Both the position numbers and the translations under genes were made by a program. A DNA stretch of 64,000 nucleotides from Costus lasius. Its lineage: Eukaryota > Streptophyta > Magnoliopsida > Zingiberales > Costaceae. The stretch spans positions 6,741,957-6,805,956 of the forward strand of contig CM050450.1 in assembly GCA_027563935.2 (NCBI GenBank), written 5' to 3'. Below the pieces are notes generated by a model, which saw only the letters and a program-made list of their open reading frames with translations, ran no database searches and was not told the origin of the DNA. This document shows positions 62,401-64,000 of the stretch, piece by piece (within the stretch, counting starts at the first letter, position 1; the number at the start of each line of letters is the position of its first letter).

Positions 62401-62734
62401 AACTAGCTCTACATGTTTTAAACATTTCTACCGCATTAGTTGAATTCTCAAAAGGATAGAGGAAATAACCAAAAGCAAGCCACACAACTATTTCAACAAG
62501 TAAAAAAGGCATACGATTGATTCAGAAGAAAAATATCATTGCACATTTAAACTTAATCATGAGCAAACTACCTGCCCAAGTGTTGCTTGCCCCCTGACAT
62601 CTTGCTGCAAAATCAAGAGTTTCTCGAACTGTCAACTCCCCTATATGATTATCTGTCTGGCTAATGTAGGCAGATGTTCTATGCACAACAAATTTATCGA
62701 GCCCGTTGCCATTGTACGTCACATCTCCATTTTT
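39320..62734 (-). CDS. ABCG/PDR-type full-size ABC transporter (5' end beyond the window)
   Basis: This is a plasma-membrane efflux pump of the plant pleiotropic drug resistance class, ordered NBD1-TMD1-NBD2-TMD2; substrate unknown. Exons in transcript order are 62572-62734, 58380-58456, 58140-58284, 56212-56513, 55867-56148, 55091-55407, 54843-55003, 54548-54651, 54319-54472, 53962-54054, 53735-53862, 53333-53665, 52970-53260, 52783-52866, 47342-47475, 47039-47266, 46528-46699, 46364-46451, 39702-39868 and 39320-39586. Every junction is GT/AG and in phase, giving 1,229 residues. NBD1 shows [17 protein letters not shown], signature VSGGQKKR and Walker [18 protein letters not shown]2 shows Walker [10 protein letters not shown], signature LSTEQRKR, Walker [22 protein letters not shown] and H-loop TIHQPS. 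The PDR linker [15 protein letters not shown] is present. The first Walker A and about 200 N-terminal residues are missing here and are expected past 64000. The [15 protein letters not shown] region resembles the ABCG31/ABCG32 group as I remember it; this is not verified. Introns of 4.1, 5.3 and 6.5 kb are packed with repeats. Confidence 0.95.
40094..40276. mobile_element. Small MITE, 183 bp, possible TA target
   Basis: The ends are CGGGTGCGTTTGGCATAGC and GCTATACCAAACACACCCG, with TA on each side (40092-40093 and 40277-40278). Internal sequence matches the element at 24897-25085. It lies in the 6.5-kb intron between 39868 and 46364 of the ABCG gene. The superfamily is uncertain: a TA duplication would fit Stowaway/mariner, but the terminal sequence is not the usual Stowaway one. 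Confidence 0.75.
40277..45180. other. Body of the 6.5-kb ABCG intron
   Basis: No exon-like sequence was found between the exons at 39702-39868 and 46364-46451. The DNA is AT-rich with a TA microsatellite (43867-43914). A stretch near 44790-44940 ends in TTTAAAACCTTG and resembles the TGGTACC-type dispersed repeat seen at 48878-49885. All short open frames here are chance. Confidence 0.5.
43867..43914. repeat. TA microsatellite
   Basis: A pure TA tract of about 48 bp lies in the 6.5-kb intron of the ABCG gene. It gives spurious tyrosine/isoleucine open frames on both strands. Confidence 0.95.
45186..45594. mobile_element. TGTTATGG palindromic element: 409 bp, TSD GTTGC, tRNA-like boxes
   Basis: GTTGC flanks the element on both sides (45181-45185 and 45595-45599). 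It runs from TGTTATGGCCCGACCC to GGGTCGGGCCATAACA. The two arms, about 190 bp each, are complementary at roughly 95 percent by eye; most differences are C/T or G/A changes. The centre (about 45375-45410) has two AATGGTTAAA motifs. Each arm, read outward from the centre, has an A-box-like phrase (left arm TAGCTCAATGG; right arm CTTAATGG) and then a B-box-like GGTCGAATCCC or GGTTGAATCCC about 40 bp further on, as in tRNA-derived SINEs. It could be two SINE-like units joined head to head or a foldback element with LTR-type ends. It sits in the 6.5-kb ABCG intron. Confidence 0.8.
48878..49061. repeat. 92-bp tandem duplication with GGACCGGTACATACCGGTCC
   Basis: Two direct copies (48878-48969 and 48970-49061) differ at about one base (GAACCGG versus GCACCGG). 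Each copy contains a 20-bp perfect palindrome, so the pair can also cross-fold. Near-identity implies a recent duplication. It lies inside the 5.3-kb ABCG intron. Confidence 0.93.
49434..49885. mobile_element. Putative non-autonomous element of the CAAGGTTTNAAA family
   Basis: The block starts CAAGGATTTAAAAAC and ends TTTCAAACCTTGG, which are inverted relatives of each other. The interior is GC-rich with many TACCGGT/GGTACCGGTCC motifs in both orientations. Shorter stretches with similar ends occur at 51133-51302 and, more decayed, at 52290-52640 and 44790-44940. No clear target duplication was found, so borders and class are uncertain. The 107-aa frame at 49540-49863 follows the repeat motifs and is not considered a gene. 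Confidence 0.5.
51133..51302. mobile_element. Short member of the CAAGGTTTNAAA repeat family
   Basis: It starts CATGGTTTTAAAAAC and ends TTTGAAACCTTAG, with TAGTACATGGTA and GAACCGGCATT phrases inside and a TA-rich stretch near 51190. The end sequences match the element at 49434 in inverted orientation. No target duplication was recognised. Confidence 0.4.
59056..59612. mobile_element. hAT-type MITE, 557 bp, 8-bp TSD CCTACAAG
   Basis: Perfect 12-bp ends TAGGGGTGTGCA and TGCACACCCCTA are bordered by CCTACAAG at 59048-59055 and 59613-59620. The interior is dense in CGGTTCGG, GGTTAACC and CCGAACCG motifs in both orientations plus a TA microsatellite (59405-59444), so most of the element is self-complementary. 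No coding capacity. It lies in the 4.1-kb ABCG intron. Confidence 0.92.
59405..59444. repeat. TA microsatellite inside the hAT MITE
   Basis: A 40-bp TA tract lies near the middle of the element at 59056-59612. It produces a chance Tyr/Ile open frame on the minus strand. Confidence 0.9.
61457..61987. mobile_element. hAT-type MITE, 531 bp, 8-bp TSD GATCTAAC/GATCTAGC
   Basis: The ends are TAGGGATGGCA and TATCATTCCTA (imperfect), flanked by GATCTAAC (61449-61456) and GATCTAGC (61988-61995), an 8-bp duplication with one difference. The interior includes a pyrimidine-rich tract encoding a low-complexity frame, and GGGTT/AACCC phrases such as CGGGTGTGAGATTTTCACTATCC. It is older than the 59056 copy, judging by the mismatches. 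It is in the 4.1-kb ABCG intron. Confidence 0.75.
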
Positions 62735-63419
62735 CTAAGGGAAATTAGAAATTTAGAGCGTATTGCTTTTGCATGATTTATAATACTCTTACTGTCTTAC
62801 ATTTTATAAGAACATTGATATGAAGGAAAAAACCATTCAAATTAGGTAAGTATACATAATATGTAATTCTTTCTAAATGAAGATAACAATAAAAACAGAG
62901 CAGAATGACAAGCAGAACAGTACAGTTAGAGGAAGCTAGCTTAACTGGACACTATCCAATGTATAGTGAAACATACAACAAATACTTCTACAGTTCTAAG
63001 ATCGTAGAAAATAATAAAAATATCTGATACTAACATATAAGGTGATTCACGATGCAACATATAACTGAAAAAGGGATAAATATCTTCAACAGTAAATAAA
63101 AAAAAAGATATGTTGACATATTTCAACTCAAATGATAAATGAGGTAGATTAAATCTTTGGATACATCATGAAATATATAATTTGAAAAGCATATTTCCTA
63201 TAATTAATGAAAATCCTTTTACAAAGCAGAAGCTAATATTCAATTGCTTAGATTTTCAACTTTTCCATAGTTATGCTGACAAAAGTGCTTTTCTAAACTA
63301 TTATGAAACTTAAAGGATTGAGCTTTTACTAAGACAACAGATTTTGCAGAAAAGCACCAAGCAGTTGAGTTAATCGTAGCCTACATTTCAATAACAAGTA
63401 TCATTATTTTAATTATTTA

Positions 63420-63526
63420 GGCTATGTTCTGTTGAATGGAATCCACGGTGGAAAGAATGAAATTCATCTAGATTTATTGTACTTCTCATCCTTTTCACCG
63501 TGGATTCTATTCAACAAAACATAGCC
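63420..63526. mobile_element. 107-bp hairpin MITE with TTA target duplication
   Basis: GGCTATGTTCTGTTGAATGG at the left pairs with CTATTCAACAAAACATAGCC at the right. The arms stay complementary through ATCCACGGTG/CACCGTGGAT, leaving a centre of about 35 bp. TTA borders both ends (63417-63419 and 63527-63529), as in PIF/Harbinger Tourist elements. It lies upstream of the first ABCG exon in this window. Confidence 0.85.
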
Positions 63527-64000
63527 TTAGGGTCATTTTAGTAAACTCTTCCCATTATAACTCTTAACAGAAGTTATATCCCCAACACGACTATAATTCC
63601 AACTTATCTTTTTTCTTTCATAACGTTAGTCAGAGTTTTCTTTGGTCCCCTTCTCATGAGTAGTATATCTACCTTATGAGAATTTGATGTAAGCCGAGGG
63701 TTGAAGTTTTTCAGTTCTGACCGTAAGCAAGAAGTGGTTTTATATTGAAGGGAAAATGAGAAGTTGTGAAGTCGCAAGGATTTCATCTTTTCCAGAGAAT
63801 GTATACATACCAAAGAGAGTTCCCATGAAGCAAATATAAGTTATTGCACAACATAGTTACAAGTATCAGCTTGCAACACTACAAATTTTGTTTAATAGAC
63901 TTGAACTACATTATAGGTTTTAGTTTAATTGGATTACCTAATTTGCTCCCTCTTATCTTGCAATGCTGCTAAAAACCATGAACACACTAGTGATTACATA

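Larger units (their letters stand above)
58457..62571. other. 4.1-kb ABCG intron
   Basis: This intron joins exon 62572-62734 (ending TWA) to exon 58380-58456 (starting DYLKDL). It carries two delimited hAT-type MITEs (59056-59612 and 61457-61987), a TA tract, and a pyrimidine-rich stretch at 60250-60780 whose open frames are low-complexity. The 1.3 kb upstream of 62734 (62735-64000) also belongs to an intron or 5' region of the gene: I found no exon with the expected Walker A motif there. Confidence 0.6.

Noticed and set aside
1..64000. CRISPR arrays, intact tRNA or rRNA genes, autonomous transposase or reverse transcriptase
   Set aside because: None seen. Repeats with regular unique spacers, cloverleaf-forming segments and catalytic TE motifs were looked for by eye and not found; absence is not proven.

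Overview
This window is plant nuclear DNA. It holds four intron-containing genes with canonical GT/AG splice sites, long AT-rich introns, and many short non-autonomous transposable elements. Two genes (the O-fucosyltransferase and the auxin carrier) have GC-rich exons, strongest at the 5' end, set in AT-rich surroundings. That pattern suggests a commelinid monocot, possibly outside the grasses, but this is inferred from composition and not proven. No bacterial, organellar, viral or CRISPR sequence was seen, and no transposase or reverse-transcriptase reading frame was recognised.

Layout. 1-8305: gene-free, with a GC-rich unassigned block, AT-rich DNA, a long TA microsatellite and a probable 2.1-kb solo LTR (about 3786-5897). 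8306-11231 (+): seven-exon gene for a plant GT106-type O-fucosyltransferase, 576 aa. 11232-20235: intergenic, with a 480-bp long-TIR element and a 544-bp hAT-type MITE with an 8-bp target-site duplication. 20236-23805 (+): seven-exon AUX1/LAX auxin influx carrier, 481 aa. 27101-36449 (-): five-exon Yippee-like zinc-binding protein, 129 aa, convergent with the auxin carrier and carrying two very large introns. 39320 to beyond the right edge (-): full-size ABCG/PDR transporter. Twenty exons (1,229 residues) lie in the window, and the N-terminal exons, including the first Walker A, lie past 64000.

The four genes do not form an obvious pathway: Golgi glycosylation, auxin uptake, a Yippee regulator and an efflux pump. 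The most unusual material is in the repeats. Two elements sit in introns of the Yippee and ABCG genes. Both start TGTTAYGG, both have perfect 5-bp target-site duplications (GAAAC; GTTGC), and both have unusually long terminal inverted arms (61 bp, and about 190 bp of a 409-bp near-palindrome). The 409-bp element also carries tRNA-like A-box and B-box motifs in each arm. These look like LTR-type insertions with hairpin architecture and are the best candidates for something not yet described. Several other MITEs (hAT and Tourist type) were delimited to the base by their duplications.
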